DNA from: Actinomadura sp. HBU206391
GTDB lineage: Bacteria > Actinomycetota > Actinomycetes > Streptosporangiales > Streptosporangiaceae
Length of the DNA: 39,668 nt
NCBI RefSeq assembly: GCF_014323665.1
Contig: NZ_JABVEB010000049.1
Location: 1 to 39,668 of the forward strand
Direction: 5' to 3'
In this document: one piece after another, positions 1-9,421 of the stretch
How the letters are laid out: each line of letters starts with the position of its first letter
Numbering within the stretch: the stretch's first letter is position 1
Notes under the pieces: model-generated
What the model was told of the DNA's origin: nothing
Seen by the model: only the letters and a program-made list of their open reading frames with translations
Database searches by the model: none
Made by a program: the position numbers and the translations under genes

Positions 1-879
1 GATGACCAGCTTCTGGTTGGACAGCGCCGCGGCGATCGTCACCGCGATGCGCAGCGCCGACACGGTCGTCGACGCGGCCCGGTCGACGCCCCTGACGAGC
101 TCGTCGTTGTTGCGGCGGACGGCGTCGAGGGCCAGGTAGCCCTGGGCGCACACGGCCAGCTGGGTCAGCAGGTCCTGGTGCTTCTGCCGGACCGGGAACA
201 GCACGTCGGCGCGCAGCGCGTCCGCCCGCACCGGGTCGGCGACCTCGGCGATGCGCTGCTCGACGGCCTGATCGAGGGCCTCGGCCAGCAGCGCGTACTC
301 CTGCAGCTTGCCCATCGTGGCCCACAGCGCCGCACGCTCGTTCTGGATGGCCGCGTTGTCGCGGCGCAGCTCGTCCTGGCCGGACCGCAGCGCGCGCACG
401 GTCTTGTCGATGTTGACGCCCGCCGTCTGGTAGCGGGCCACGAAGTCACGCATCGCGTTGCCGAACGGCAGCCTGGACAGCAGCCGCCGCCCGGTGATCT
501 TGCCGACGTCCTTGGGGTCGAGGTCCTCCACCGTACGGCGCAGCTCGACCAGCCCCTTGCCGACGCGCTGCTGGGCGTCGGCGGTCTCGCCCTTGGCTCC
601 GGACAGCGACGCCACTGTACGGTTCAGCATCCGGCCCGCGAGCCGCTCCGACGCACGGACGTCGGCGTCGCCGAGCGTCGCCACGTCACCGATCTTGGTC
701 ATGAACTCGGGTGAGCGCGGGTCGAGCCCGGCGAGACCGTCGACGTAGGTCGCCGCGCGCTCGGTGAGCGCGGTGCGGGTGGCGTCGTCGACGGGGACCA
801 GGGTCGCGGCCTTCTCGACCGGAATGGGGGTCACCGGCTCGGGGGGTGTGAGGACCAGGTCCCCACGGGTTTCCGTCAT
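1..879 (-). CDS. TelA-family toxic anion resistance protein, C-terminus outside window
   Basis: An open frame of 293 codons runs from an ATG at 879 off the left edge, so the C-terminus is missing. The N-terminus (MTETRGDLVLTPPEPVTP) is acidic and proline-rich. It is followed by a long helical region with the TelA/YaaN-type stretches LLSRLPFGNAMRDFVARYQ and QNERAALWATMGKLQEYA, then VFPVRQKHQDLLTQL near the edge. The family is linked to tellurite and other stress resistance and often sits with Ter-type genes; its biochemistry is unsettled. The ribosome-binding site GAAGGAG overlaps the stop codon of the upstream solute-binding gene, so the two are translationally coupled. The family call rests on recognised motifs; the cellular role here is inferred. 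Confidence 0.8.
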   Translation of the reverse strand, partial: MTETRGDLVLTPPEPVTPIPVEKAATLVPVDDATRTALTERAATYVDGLAGLDPRSPEFMTKIGDVATLGDADVRASERLAGRMLNRTVASLSGAKGETADAQQRVGKGLVELRRTVEDLDPKDVGKITGRRLLSRLPFGNAMRDFVARYQTAGVNIDKTVRALRSGQDELRRDNAAIQNERAALWATMGKLQEYALLAEALDQAVEQRIAEVADPVRADALRADVLFPVRQKHQDLLTQLAVCAQGYLALDAVRRNNDELVRGVDRAASTTVSALRIAVTIAAALSNQKLVI

Positions 880-888
880 CAGGCTCCT

Positions 889-1962
889 TCAGCCATAGCT
901 CTTCTCGACGGCTCGCAGCAGACGCTCGAGCGTCTCGTAGGAGGGGGTGTCGACGACATCGATGAGATTCGCCGCGACACCGATCTTGTGCTCGGCCACG
1001 ACCCGGGCGAACTGGTCCGGGTTCGCGGTGCGGAAGCCGTACCGCGCGGCGAGGCGCTGCAGGTCGGGATCCGAGGTGAGCAGCCGGCCGACCTTGTCTC
1101 CGTTCTTCGTGAGCGGGACGAGGGTGTGCTTGGACAGCACGGTCGGCGAGGGGTACATCAGGACCATGCCGGGCTTGATCTCGCCCCGGACCGATCGGTC
1201 GACGAACTGTGCCTCGTACACGCAGACCAGCGGCGTCTTGCCCATGCCGATCGACAGGTAGTCCTCGAACGGGCCCTCGGTGGTGTTCTCCGTGTAGCCC
1301 TGGTCGAGGAAGAGCCTGCTGAGCAGGGGAAGCACCCGGGCCTCGGCCTGGGCGCCCTGGACGACCTCGCCGTCGTTGGCCGCGTACGCGGCGATCGAGA
1401 GGTACATCGCCGCCGAGTTGGAGGTGCGCGGGTCGGTCGTGGAGACCAGCACGTTCTTGCGCACCGGGTAGGCGGTGTTGCCCGCCAGCTGGTCCCACCG
1501 GATGCCCTTGCCGACCAGGTCGAGGTAGCGCCGGACGTCGAAGGAGTAGACGCCGCCCGGGCCCTTCTCTGCCACGCCCGCCTTGGCGAGCACCTCGACG
1601 ATCGGCTGGAACGTGGCGATCGCCATCGGCGAGGAGAACGGCGCGTACTTCGCAGAGATCTTGCGTTCGCGCTGGATGCGGTCGGCCGCCGGCGAGCTGG
1701 ACGGGAAGGCGAAGTCATAGCGGGAGAGATCGATCGAGGTGGCGATCTGCCGTGAGCCGGCCGGATCGGCCTCGATCTTCAGCCCCTGGCGCTCCAGCGC
1801 CTTCCGTACCTGTGGATCGGCGAAGAACGCCTGTTTCTCCGAGCCGATCATGCCGCGGACGGTCGTGAGCCCGGACCCACCGATGCGATCACCCAGTACG
1901 ATCACAATCGCGACGCCGATCGCAAGCCCCGCCGCGAGAAGTAGTGAAATGCCCCGTTTCAT
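889..1962 (-). CDS. Membrane-anchored extracellular solute-binding-like protein
   Basis: The protein has 357 residues. Residues 4-24 (GISLLLAAGLAIGVAIVIVLG) form a signal anchor or uncleaved signal peptide. The rest has the two-lobe look of type 2 periplasmic binding proteins: an early VRGMIGSEKQAFF lobe, then SRYDFAFPSSSPAADRI. No ABC permease or ATPase is adjacent, so it is probably not a classical importer subunit. It lies directly upstream of the TelA-like gene with nine bases between stop and next start, which suggests a sensing or envelope-stress partner of that protein. The ATG at 1962 lacks a clear Shine-Dalgarno sequence. The ligand is unknown. Confidence 0.7.
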   Translation of the reverse strand: MKRGISLLLAAGLAIGVAIVIVLGDRIGGSGLTTVRGMIGSEKQAFFADPQVRKALERQGLKIEADPAGSRQIATSIDLSRYDFAFPSSSPAADRIQRERKISAKYAPFSSPMAIATFQPIVEVLAKAGVAEKGPGGVYSFDVRRYLDLVGKGIRWDQLAGNTAYPVRKNVLVSTTDPRTSNSAAMYLSIAAYAANDGEVVQGAQAEARVLPLLSRLFLDQGYTENTTEGPFEDYLSIGMGKTPLVCVYEAQFVDRSVRGEIKPGMVLMYPSPTVLSKHTLVPLTKNGDKVGRLLTSDPDLQRLAARYGFRTANPDQFARVVAEHKIGVAANLIDVVDTPSYETLERLLRAVEKSYG

Positions 1963-2049
1963 TTAGGGCTGATCATCCTGGTCCGGCCCGTACGGCGGGC
2001 GAGCGCCGGATGACCGGGCGCTTAAGAACAGTTGACCGGCAGATTACGG

Positions 2050-2376
2050 CTAGGGAACGCGGCCCTTTTTGAGCACCCGTTCCAGCGCCTCCGCGACCTC
2101 TTCGGACAGCCCCGGCGCTCCAGGGCCGGAGACGTCACCGGCGGGGCTGTCGGCCTCCCGCACGTGACCGCAGTCGCGGCACTCCACCTCGCCCAGCCGG
2201 CAGACCAGGACGGCCGAGCCGCAGGACGCGCACCGGTCGAGCTCAGCCGTCCAGTCATGGACGGCCTGGCAGCCGGGACAGACCAGGACCTGCCGGTCCG
2301 CCCGCACCCCGCGCCGCCATGGACTCGCGCCCCGTGCGGGGTCGGTCTGCCGAGCCCCGCATCGGTAGCAGGGCAT
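2050..2376 (-). CDS. Small zinc-ribbon protein
   Basis: This is a 108-residue protein with four CxxC knuckles: CYRC (3-6), CPGC (33-36), CASC (49-52) and CRDC (66-69). That is enough for two zinc ribbons. The C-terminal tail (SEEVAEALERVLKKGRVP) is predicted helical. The ATG at 2376 is chosen because GGAGG lies six bases upstream; longer in-frame extensions run into the peroxiredoxin gene. Such proteins may act as nucleic-acid or protein adaptors, but no specific function can be assigned. It lies downstream of ahpE on the same strand, separated from it by a GC-rich hairpin at 2431-2462. Confidence 0.75.
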   Translation of the reverse strand: MPCYRCGARQTDPARGASPWRRGVRADRQVLVCPGCQAVHDWTAELDRCASCGSAVLVCRLGEVECRDCGHVREADSPAGDVSGPGAPGLSEEVAEALERVLKKGRVP

Positions 2377-2430
2377 CGCGCCTCCATGCTGATCCCCGGC
2401 CCTCTCGCGAGGACCGGCCCGGCCGATCCG

Positions 2431-2462
2431 CGGGCGGGCCCTCACGTCGGAGGACCCGCCCG
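2431..2462 (-). terminator. Hairpin downstream of ahpE
   Basis: CGGGCGGG at 2431-2438 pairs with CCCGCCCG at 2455-2462, and an inner CCT/AGG extends the stem. It begins five bases after the ahpE stop (2468 on the minus strand). No T-tract follows, as is common in actinobacterial terminators. Confidence 0.5.
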
Positions 2463-2467
2463 GCGGG

Positions 2468-2929
2468 TCAGAGCTCTGCGAGCGCCTTGCGGTAGTCGCC
2501 GATGTCGCGAGCGTCAGGAATCGCGTTCGATACCTTCCAGCGCACGACGCCCTCCTTGTCGATGATGAAGGTGCCGCGGGTGGCGAGGCCGGCCTTGTCG
2601 TCGAAGACGCCGTAGGACCGGGCCACCTCCCCGTGCGGCCAGAAGTCCGACAGCAGCGGGAACTCGTACCTCTCCTGGTCCGCCCATGCCCGATGGGAGA
2701 ACACCGAGTCGACCGACACGGCCACGACCTGTACGTCGTCCTGGTCACCGAGCGTCGGCAGTTCATCCCGGATCGTGCACAGTTCGCCCGTGCAGATACC
2801 GCTGAACGCGAGCGGATAAAAGACGAGAACGACGTCCTTCTTCCCGCGGAAGTCCGAAAGCTTCACCGGTGTACCGTGCTGATCCTTCAGCTCGAAGTCC
2901 GGCGCGCTGTCACCCACCTCGACCGCCAT
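2468..2929 (-). CDS. ahpE: AhpE-type peroxiredoxin
   Basis: This thiol peroxidase reduces hydrogen peroxide, peroxynitrite and organic peroxides in the cytosol. Its 153 residues match the length of mycobacterial AhpE, and the signature [10 protein letters not shown] is shared with it. The peroxidatic motif P39-LAFSGI-C46 is intact, with S43 in the Thr/Ser position. A second cysteine, C51, lies five residues on. That spacing resembles bacterioferritin-comigratory-protein type atypical 2-Cys enzymes, whereas mycobacterial AhpE is 1-Cys. The ATG at 2929 is preceded by AAAGGAAC; the longer open frame upstream runs into the DUF3052 gene and lacks family similarity. The order ahpE-DUF3052 beside aceE is conserved in mycobacteria. 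Confidence 0.93.
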   Translation of the reverse strand: MAVEVGDSAPDFELKDQHGTPVKLSDFRGKKDVVLVFYPLAFSGICTGELCTIRDELPTLGDQDDVQVVAVSVDSVFSHRAWADQERYEFPLLSDFWPHGEVARSYGVFDDKAGLATRGTFIIDKEGVVRWKVSNAIPDARDIGDYRKALAEL

Positions 2930-2993
2930 GGCAGTTCCTTTCGTCAACCTGAGATGTCCGGGGGCAAGTCTGCCACCGCCCAGGCCGGCGTGC

Positions 2994-3455
2994 TCAGCGG
3001 CGGGTCTTGGGCGCCACCAGGCGAGTTCCGGACCAGTCCCTGGCGGCACTCACGCTGCTCGTCTGGGACAGGCCCGCGATCGGGGCGGCCTCGCCGATGT
3101 CGCTCGGTTCGACATGCCCGTCCCGGCCCGCCTTGGGTGTCAGCAGCCAGACGTGCCCACCGCCTGTGACGGCCGTCATCGCGTCGATCAGGCCCTCCAC
3201 CAGATCGCCGTCTTCGTCGCGCCACCACAGCAGCACGACATCGACCACTTCCTCGTAGTCCTCGTCGACCAGCTCGGTCCCGGTGACCGTCTCGATGGAG
3301 CTGCGCAGCTCATCGTCACAGTCATCGTCGTAGCCGATCTCCTGCACCACCTGGCTGGCCTTGAAGCCGAGCCGTTCGGCCAGGCTGCGCTCAGTCTGCG
3401 CCTGACCCGCGGTCGCGCTCACGAACGTCCTCCCAATGTCGTCGGGCCGCACCAT
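2994..3455 (-). CDS. DUF3052 family protein
   Basis: The protein has 153 residues with the family core [30 protein letters not shown], an acidic [22 protein letters not shown] stretch and [17 protein letters not shown]. No catalytic motif or membrane segment is visible. The ATG at 3455 follows GGAGAAAC. DUF3052 proteins accompany ahpE and aceE in many actinobacteria (Rv2239c in M. tuberculosis). Their function is unknown; the strong acidity suggests a regulatory or binding role. Confidence 0.88.
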   Translation of the reverse strand: MVRPDDIGRTFVSATAGQAQTERSLAERLGFKASQVVQEIGYDDDCDDELRSSIETVTGTELVDEDYEEVVDVVLLWWRDEDGDLVEGLIDAMTAVTGGGHVWLLTPKAGRDGHVEPSDIGEAAPIAGLSQTSSVSAARDWSGTRLVAPKTRR

Positions 3456-3579
3456 TGTTTCTCCGGTCCCCGGCGGGGACCTTTCCGCTGCGCCGTGCGG
3501 TATTGCGGGACAGTCCACACAAGTGACCACCCCAAGCGCAAGTGTCTAACCGGCATCTGAATGAACCTGGCCACTTCAG

Positions 3580-3990
3580 TCAGGCTCCCGCGAGGAAGGA
3601 CAGCCGCACCTGCCGCTCCGCGTTATCGACATTCAGGTCCACGACGGACACCGACTGCCACGTACCAAGAGCCATCCGTCCGTCGATGACCGGAATCGTC
3701 GCATACGGAGGCACGAGTGCGGGCATCACGTGCGATCGTCCATGTCCGGTCGACCCGTGGGCGTGCCGCCACCGATCATCGGCCGGCAACAGCTCACGGA
3801 GCGCGGCGAGCAGATCGGTGTCGCTGCCCGCACCCAGTTCGATCAGGGCCACCCCCGCGGTGGCGTGCGGCACGAACACGTGCAGCAGCCCGTCCCCGGC
3901 CGCCGAGGCGGCGAACTTCTCGCACTCCGCGGTGATGTCCACCACCGCCTCACGGCCGCCTGTGGCCACATTGATCACTGTTGTCCTCAT
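3580..3990 (-). CDS. yjbQ: YjbQ / UPF0047 family protein
   Basis: The protein has 136 residues from the ATG at 3990, which follows AGGTG; the longer upstream open frame overlaps the DUF1918 gene and is rejected. Family motifs are present: VFVPHATAGVALIELG, a histidine-rich WRHAHGSTGHGRSHVMPAL segment that would hold the metal or phosphate site, and the terminal LGTWQSVSVVDLNV. YjbQ proteins show weak thiamine-phosphate synthase activity in E. coli; the true physiological role is unclear. It lies 46 bases after the DUF1918 gene on the same strand and is probably co-transcribed. Confidence 0.9.
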   Translation of the reverse strand: MRTTVINVATGGREAVVDITAECEKFAASAAGDGLLHVFVPHATAGVALIELGAGSDTDLLAALRELLPADDRWRHAHGSTGHGRSHVMPALVPPYATIPVIDGRMALGTWQSVSVVDLNVDNAERQVRLSFLAGA

Positions 3991-4036
3991 AGACACCTGT
4001 TCACCCCGCCCGTGCCGAACACGCCCGAGCGTGGCG

Positions 4037-4243
4037 TCAGACCTCCCCGATGTTCTCGGCGTGACCGGATTCCACGACGGCGTCCGGCCCGGGGAATACC
4101 AGTCCGGTGTGGCCATCGTCGAACCGCACGACGTACGGCGGCTCGCCGGAATCGCCACGCACCTCGATGATGTCTCCGCTCTTGTCCGGCTGGCCCACCG
4201 TGTTGCGATGGACGTGCAGCCGGTCTCCCACTATCGCCTGCAT
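4037..4243 (-). CDS. DUF1918 small protein
   Basis: This 68-residue protein starts [21 protein letters not shown] and carries [25 protein letters not shown]. It is the small SH3-like barrel typical of DUF1918 proteins in actinobacteria. It has no catalytic motif. It is divergent from aceE across a 173-bp gap and is probably the first gene of a short unit with yjbQ. Function unknown. Confidence 0.87.
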   Translation of the reverse strand: MQAIVGDRLHVHRNTVGQPDKSGDIIEVRGDSGEPPYVVRFDDGHTGLVFPGPDAVVESGHAENIGEV

Positions 4244-4416
4244 GTCACCAGCCTCTAACGAGTTCGGCCGGACGCCAAGAGGCAGAAGGAAGATCTGCGC
4301 GTACCTGCAGGTTACCGTGGAGTAGAGATGCGTTAGCGGTCATGAGGTATCACCATGGACAGCAGCAGCACCGACGAACAGTCGAGGCAGAATTTCGGCT
4401 AGCAAGAGGGGACCCC

Positions 4417-7209
4417 GTGGCTTCCGGACGCCAGCGCTTTTCGATCATCAGCGACGGTCTTCCGAGCCAGCTCCCGGACATCGACCCCGATGAGACCCGG
4501 GAATGGCTGGAATCACTCGACACGGTCATCAAGACCGAGGGCCGCACCCGTGCGCGCTACCTGATGTTGCGGCTGCTGGAACGCGCCCGCGAGCAGCAGG
4601 TCGGCGTGCCGAGCCTGCGCAGCACCGACTACATCAACACGATCCCGCCGGAGCACGAACCCTGGTTCCCGGGTGACGAGCACATAGAGCGACGCGTCCG
4701 CGCCTACATCCGGTGGAACGCGGCGATCATGGTGTCGCGGGCCAACCGCCCGGAGCTGTCGGTCGGCGGGCACATCGCCACGTACGCCTCGGCGGCGTCC
4801 CTCTACGAGGTCGGCTTCAACCACTTCTTCCGCGGCAAGGACCATGGCGAGTCCGGCGACCAGGTCTTCTTCCAGGGCCACGCCGCCCCGGGGATCTACG
4901 CCAGGGCCTTCCTCGAGGGCAGGCTGCCCGAGGCACGGCTCGACGGGTTCCGCCAGGAGATCTCGCACCCGAGCGGTGGCCTATCCTCCTACCCGCACCC
5001 TCGGCTCATGCCGGACTTCTGGGAGTTCCCGACCGTCTCCATGGGCCTCGGGGCGATCGACGCGATCTACCAGGCGCGGTTCAACCGGTATCTGCTGGCC
5101 CGTCAGATCAAGGACACCTCGCGCTCGCACGTCTGGTCCTTCCTCGGCGACGGCGAGATGGACGAGCCCGAGTCGCTCGGCGCGATCGGCATGGCCGCCC
5201 GCGAGGAGCTCGACAACCTGACCTTCATCGTCAATTGCAACCTGCAGCGGCTGGACGGCCCCGTCCGCGGCAACGGCAAGATCATTCAGGAGCTGGAATC
5301 GTTCTTCCGCGGCGCCGGCTGGAATGTGATCAAGGTGATCTGGGGCCGCGACTGGGACCCGCTGCTGGCCCAGGACGTCGACGGCGCCCTCGTCAACAAG
5401 ATGAACACCACGCCGGACGGGCAGTTCCAGACGTTCTCGGTGGAGAAGGGCTCCTACATCCGCGAGCGCTTCTTCGGCGACGACCCGCGGCTGCGCAAGA
5501 TGATCGAGCACCTGTCCGACGACGACATCAGCAAGCTGTCGCGCGGCGGGCATGACTACCGCAAGGTCTACGCGGCCTTCAAGGCGGCGCGAGAGCACGT
5601 CGGCCAGCCGACGGTGATCCTGGCGCACACCATCAAGGGATGGACCCTCGGCCCCGACTTCGAGGCCCGGATGTCCAGCCACCAGATGAAGAAGCTCAGC
5701 AAGAACGAGCTCAAGGCGTTCCGCGACCGGCTCTTCCTGGAGATCCCCGACTCGGCGCTCGAAGCCGACCTGCCGCCCTACTACCACCCGGGCCAGGACT
5801 CCGAAGAGATCCAGTACATGCAGGAGCGCCGCGCCGCTCTCGGCGGCTACCTGCCCAAGCGGGTGGTGCGCGCCAAGCCGCTGAAGCTCCCCGGCGACCC
5901 GGTCTACAAGGAGCTCAAGCAGGGCTCGGGCAAGCAGGCGGTCGCCACCACGATGGCGTTCGTACGGCTGCTCAAGGACCTCATGAAGGACAAGGAGATC
6001 GGCCACCGGTTCGTGCCGATCATCCCCGACGAGGCCCGTACGTTCGGCATGGACTCGCTGTTCCCCACGGCGAAGATCTACGCGCCGAACGGGCAGACCT
6101 ACGAGCCGGCCGACCGGCATCTGATGCTGTCGTACAAGGAGTCCGACAAGGGGCAGATCCTGCACGAGGGGATCAGCGAGGCCGGCGCGATGGCCTCGAT
6201 GACGGCCGCCTCAACGGCCTACGCCACCCACGGCGAGCACATGATCCCGATCTACATCTTCTACTCGATGTTCGGGTTCCAGCGGACCGGCGACCAGATG
6301 TGGGCGCTCGGCGACCAGATGGGCCGCGGCTTCCTGCTCGGCGCCACCGCCGGCCGCACCACGCTGACCGGTGAGGGCCTGCAGCACAACGACGGGCACT
6401 CGCCGCTGCTCGCCTCGACCAACCCCGCGTGCGTCTACTACGACCCCGCGTGGTCGTTCGAGGTGTCCTACATCGTGCAGGACGCGCTGCGCCGGATGTA
6501 CGGCTCCAGCGAGGAGCACCCGGACGGCGAGAACATCTTCTACTACCTCACCATCTACAACGAGCCGTACGTCCAGCCGACCGCGCCCGAGGGCGTCGAC
6601 GCGCAGGCGCTGCTCAAGGGGCTGTACCACTACGCCGACGCCCCGGAGGCGGCCGGTGACGGAGAACGCCCGCGCGCGCAGATCCTCGCGTCGGGGGTCG
6701 CCGGCCGGTGGGCGCTGGAGGCTCAGCGGATGCTCGCCGAGGACTGGGGGGTCGCGGCCGACGTGTGGTCGGCGACCTCCTGGACCGAGCTGCGCCGCGA
6801 GGCCATGGACTGCGACTCCTGGAACCTGCTGCACCCCGACGAGGACCAGCGGGTGCCGTACGTCACGCAGGCGCTCAACGGCGCTCCGGGCCCGATCGTC
6901 GCGGTGAGCGACTTCATGCGAGCGGTGCCCGACCAGATCGCCCGCTGGGTGCCGGGCGACTACTCCTCGCTCGGCACGGACGGCTTCGGCTTCTCCGACA
7001 CCCGCGCGGCGGCCCGCCGGTTCTTCCACGTCGACGCGGCCTCGACCACCCTGGCGGTGCTCACCCGGCTGGTCCAGCGTGGTGAGCTCAAGTCCGAGAC
7101 GCTGCAGCAGGCGATCGAGCGCTACCAGCTCGGCGAGGGCGCGGGGGCCGTGGTCGGCCCGGACGCCACCCCCGCCGAGACCAACACCGACACGATGCAG
7201 ACCGGCTGA
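4417..7209 (+). CDS. aceE: Pyruvate dehydrogenase E1 component (homodimeric type)
   Basis: This is the thiamin-diphosphate-dependent decarboxylase of the pyruvate dehydrogenase complex, converting pyruvate to the acetyl group passed to E2 lipoamide. From the GTG at 4417 it has 930 residues, the family length. The ThDP motif is complete: GDG at 244-246 and N273 in the NCN that closes it. Other signatures are [23 protein letters not shown] and [23 protein letters not shown]. The GTG is preferred over an in-frame ATG at 4342 because AAGAGGGG sits just upstream and the codons before it ([12 protein letters not shown]) do not resemble the family. A strong terminator follows at 7230. Confidence 0.97.
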   Translation: MASGRQRFSIISDGLPSQLPDIDPDETREWLESLDTVIKTEGRTRARYLMLRLLERAREQQVGVPSLRSTDYINTIPPEHEPWFPGDEHIERRVRAYIRWNAAIMVSRANRPELSVGGHIATYASAASLYEVGFNHFFRGKDHGESGDQVFFQGHAAPGIYARAFLEGRLPEARLDGFRQEISHPSGGLSSYPHPRLMPDFWEFPTVSMGLGAIDAIYQARFNRYLLARQIKDTSRSHVWSFLGDGEMDEPESLGAIGMAAREELDNLTFIVNCNLQRLDGPVRGNGKIIQELESFFRGAGWNVIKVIWGRDWDPLLAQDVDGALVNKMNTTPDGQFQTFSVEKGSYIRERFFGDDPRLRKMIEHLSDDDISKLSRGGHDYRKVYAAFKAAREHVGQPTVILAHTIKGWTLGPDFEARMSSHQMKKLSKNELKAFRDRLFLEIPDSALEADLPPYYHPGQDSEEIQYMQERRAALGGYLPKRVVRAKPLKLPGDPVYKELKQGSGKQAVATTMAFVRLLKDLMKDKEIGHRFVPIIPDEARTFGMDSLFPTAKIYAPNGQTYEPADRHLMLSYKESDKGQILHEGISEAGAMASMTAASTAYATHGEHMIPIYIFYSMFGFQRTGDQMWALGDQMGRGFLLGATAGRTTLTGEGLQHNDGHSPLLASTNPACVYYDPAWSFEVSYIVQDALRRMYGSSEEHPDGENIFYYLTIYNEPYVQPTAPEGVDAQALLKGLYHYADAPEAAGDGERPRAQILASGVAGRWALEAQRMLAEDWGVAADVWSATSWTELRREAMDCDSWNLLHPDEDQRVPYVTQALNGAPGPIVAVSDFMRAVPDQIARWVPGDYSSLGTDGFGFSDTRAAARRFFHVDAASTTLAVLTRLVQRGELKSETLQQAIERYQLGEGAGAVVGPDATPAETNTDTMQTG

Positions 7210-7229
7210 TCCGGTTCGCGCAGCGTTCG

Positions 7230-7262
7230 AAGGCGCCCCCGTCGTGGTGACGGGGGCGCCTT
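7230..7262 (+). terminator. Terminator of aceE
   Basis: A perfect 14-bp stem (AAGGCGCCCCCGTC / GACGGGGGCGCCTT) with a five-base loop lies 20 bases after the aceE stop codon. It ends TTCGTG rather than in a long T-tract. Confidence 0.85.
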
Positions 7263-7407
7263 CGTGCGTGGGTGTGCTGTTCTCGGCCCCCTGAGACCGG
7301 CTCATGGCCGCTGAGTCTCTTCCAGGCCGGGCTTTGCCGCTGAGGCCGTTCCAGATCGTCTCCGGCGGCCTCAGGCGTTCCGGCCGTACGGGCAGTTCAG
7401 CCGCGCC

Positions 7408-7489
7408 GGTCCAACCCGTACAAGCCGGGCTTCAACCCGTGCACGCAGGTTCAAGCCATTCAAATCGGTTCAAGCAGCTTCGAACCGCT
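7408..7489 (+). repeat. Degenerate ~10-bp phased TTCAA repeats
   Basis: TTCAA occurs at 7431, 7450, 7459 and 7469, TTCGA at 7479, and related CAA cores at 7412 and 7421. Spacings are 19, 9, 10 and 10 bases in the clear part, close to one helical turn. They lie in the 237-bp gap between the aceE terminator and the end of the GAF regulator gene. The remainder of the gap (7263-7407) shows only a weak CTGAGGCC/GGCCTCAG hairpin at 7341-7375. Confidence 0.5.
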
Positions 7490-7499
7490 ACAGATCAGC

Positions 7500-9410
7500 T
7501 CAGGCCGGCGGAGTCCGGAGCCGGTGCAGCCGGAGCGCGAGCTGGAGCTCCAGCGCACGATCAGGCTCCTGCCAGTTCTCGCCCAGCAGCTGACCGATCC
7601 GGTCCAGCCGCTGGGTCACCGTGTTGACGTGGATGTGCAGCCGCTCGGCGGTGCGTGACAGGCTGCCGCCGCTCCCGAAGTAGGCCTCCAGCGTCTGCAC
7701 CAGGCCGGTGCCCCGCCGCGCGTCGTAGTCGAGCACCGGCCCGAGCGCCGAGGCGAGAAAGCCCACGACGTCGCGATTGTCGCCGACCAGCAGGCCGACG
7801 AAACCGAGCTCGTCGGCGCTGGCGGCCTCGCCGCGCCGGCCGAGCGCGATCAGCGCGTCCGTGCAGCGCTGTGCCTCCTGAAAGGCGGCGGCCACCTGGT
7901 CGAACCGGATGACCGGCCCGGCCGCACCGGCCGTCGCGGCTACGCCGAGCGACGTACCGAGTTCCTTGGCCACCCGGCGGGCGACGGCCCCGGGCTCCTC
8001 ACCGGGCAGCAGTAGCACCACCTCATCGCCCCGGAGGGCGACGAGCCCCCGCTCGACGGCCGCGTGGGAGGCCGCCCAGAACGCCGCGCGCTCACGCCGG
8101 CCCGGCCGGTGCGGCTCCCCCGCGTCGTCCGCGGGCCTGGCCACGACCACCACATGGGGCGCGCCGACGTCGACACTGACGAGCCGGGCCCGGCGGGCGA
8201 GCGCATCAGGGTCCGACAGCCTCCCGGCGAGCAGATCGTCGAGCAGCTCGCCCCGCACCCTGCCCTCGGCCTCGGCCACCGTCCGACCGAACAGCAGCAG
8301 GAGCGCGGTGACGAGCGCGGCCCGCTCGAGGATGCGCTGGTCGGTGTCCTGCACGTCCTCTTCGGTGCGCAGCACGAGGGTTCCGAGTGCCTCGGCGCCG
8401 GCGGTGACCGAGGCCACCCAGAGTTCGCCGCGCCGTACCGTACGCCCGACACCGCGCGAGGAGGCGACCGCAGCCGCCACATCGGCCTCGTCGAGGTCCC
8501 CCACGGCACCGACCGCGGCGAGTCGCCGGCCGTCGGCGTCGAGGACGAGCAGAGCGCCGCCCAGCACGTCGATCACGACGGCTGCGACATCCTCGACGCC
8601 GCCGCCTCGTACGACGAGGTCGGTCATGCGGTCGTGCGCCAGCGCCGCGCGTTCGACGGCCGCGCTGTGCGCCCGGATGAACTCGTTGGCCGTGCTCAGC
8701 TCCTCCAGCGCCGCCCGGGTCTCCTCCAGCAGCCGGGCGTTGTCCATCGCCACGGCGGCGTGCGCGGCCAGGGAGGAGAGCAGCACGACCTCCTCCTGGG
8801 CGAACGGGCGAGCGCTGCGGTTGGCCGCGAACAGCACCCCGATGCCCCTCGGGCCGAGCCGCATCGGCACGCCGAGGATCGCGACGATGCCCTCCTCGTG
8901 GACGGCGCTGTCGATGGTGCTCAGATGGTTGAACCGCTCGTCGGCGAAGTAGTCCGGGGTCGTGTAGGGCACCGCCGTCTGGTCCACCAGGCCCCCGAGC
9001 CCGGCGCCCGCCGGCAGCCGTACGGCCCGGAACGCGGCCGACACCGAGCCGTCCGTCACGCGCATGTACGTGTCGCCGCGCTCGTCGTCGTGCAGCGTCA
9101 TGTACGACACATCGGCCTTGAGCAGCTGCCGGGCCCTGCGCACGATCGCCTCGAGCACCGAGTCGAGATCACGCAGACCGGCGAGGTCGCTCGCCGTGTC
9201 GAACAGCGCCGAGAGCTCGGCCTCGCGGCGGGCCCGACGCTCGAGCAGCGCCCGCACCCGGAGCGCCGCCACCTTCGCCCGGTCGAGCTCCGCGAGCACC
9301 TCGGCGCTCGCTCCCGCCGCCCGGGCCTCCAGCAGCGGACCCTCGAACTCGACCGCAGAGGCCTCGCGCGCCAGAAGCTCCAGGAATGTACGACATGACA
9401 TGCGATTCAT
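7500..9410 (-). CDS. GAF-domain, PucR/CdaR-type transcriptional regulator
   Basis: The protein has 636 residues. After an N-terminal helical region, a GAF domain lies roughly at residues 75-230 (SALFDTASDLAGLRDLDSVLEAIV ... GVPMRLGPRGIGVLFAANRSARPF). A coiled linker and a second sensor-like region follow. The C-terminal HTH_30 helix-turn-helix is GSLSRTAERLHIHVNTVTQRLDRIG. ATGs exist at 9437, 9410 and 9401; 9410 is chosen because GGCGG lies just upstream and it clears the bdhA stop at 9422 by 11 bases. Being the second gene of the bdhA unit, it probably controls ketone-body or PHB genes in response to a small molecule bound by GAF; that is inference. Confidence 0.85.
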   Translation of the reverse strand: MNRMSCRTFLELLAREASAVEFEGPLLEARAAGASAEVLAELDRAKVAALRVRALLERRARREAELSALFDTASDLAGLRDLDSVLEAIVRRARQLLKADVSYMTLHDDERGDTYMRVTDGSVSAAFRAVRLPAGAGLGGLVDQTAVPYTTPDYFADERFNHLSTIDSAVHEEGIVAILGVPMRLGPRGIGVLFAANRSARPFAQEEVVLLSSLAAHAAVAMDNARLLEETRAALEELSTANEFIRAHSAAVERAALAHDRMTDLVVRGGGVEDVAAVVIDVLGGALLVLDADGRRLAAVGAVGDLDEADVAAAVASSRGVGRTVRRGELWVASVTAGAEALGTLVLRTEEDVQDTDQRILERAALVTALLLLFGRTVAEAEGRVRGELLDDLLAGRLSDPDALARRARLVSVDVGAPHVVVVARPADDAGEPHRPGRRERAAFWAASHAAVERGLVALRGDEVVLLLPGEEPGAVARRVAKELGTSLGVAATAGAAGPVIRFDQVAAAFQEAQRCTDALIALGRRGEAASADELGFVGLLVGDNRDVVGFLASALGPVLDYDARRGTGLVQTLEAYFGSGGSLSRTAERLHIHVNTVTQRLDRIGQLLGENWQEPDRALELQLALRLHRLRTPPA

Positions 9411-9421
9411 TGTCCGCCGGT

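Noticed and set aside
4342..4416. In-frame ATG extension of aceE
   Set aside because: The first 25 codons do not resemble AceE N-termini, and the GTG at 4417 has a strong ribosome-binding site.
4981..6165. Long antisense open frame of 394 codons within aceE
   Set aside because: It is a high-GC shadow of the third-position-rich aceE frame; its product is low complexity (V, L, G, R, E) with no family resemblance.
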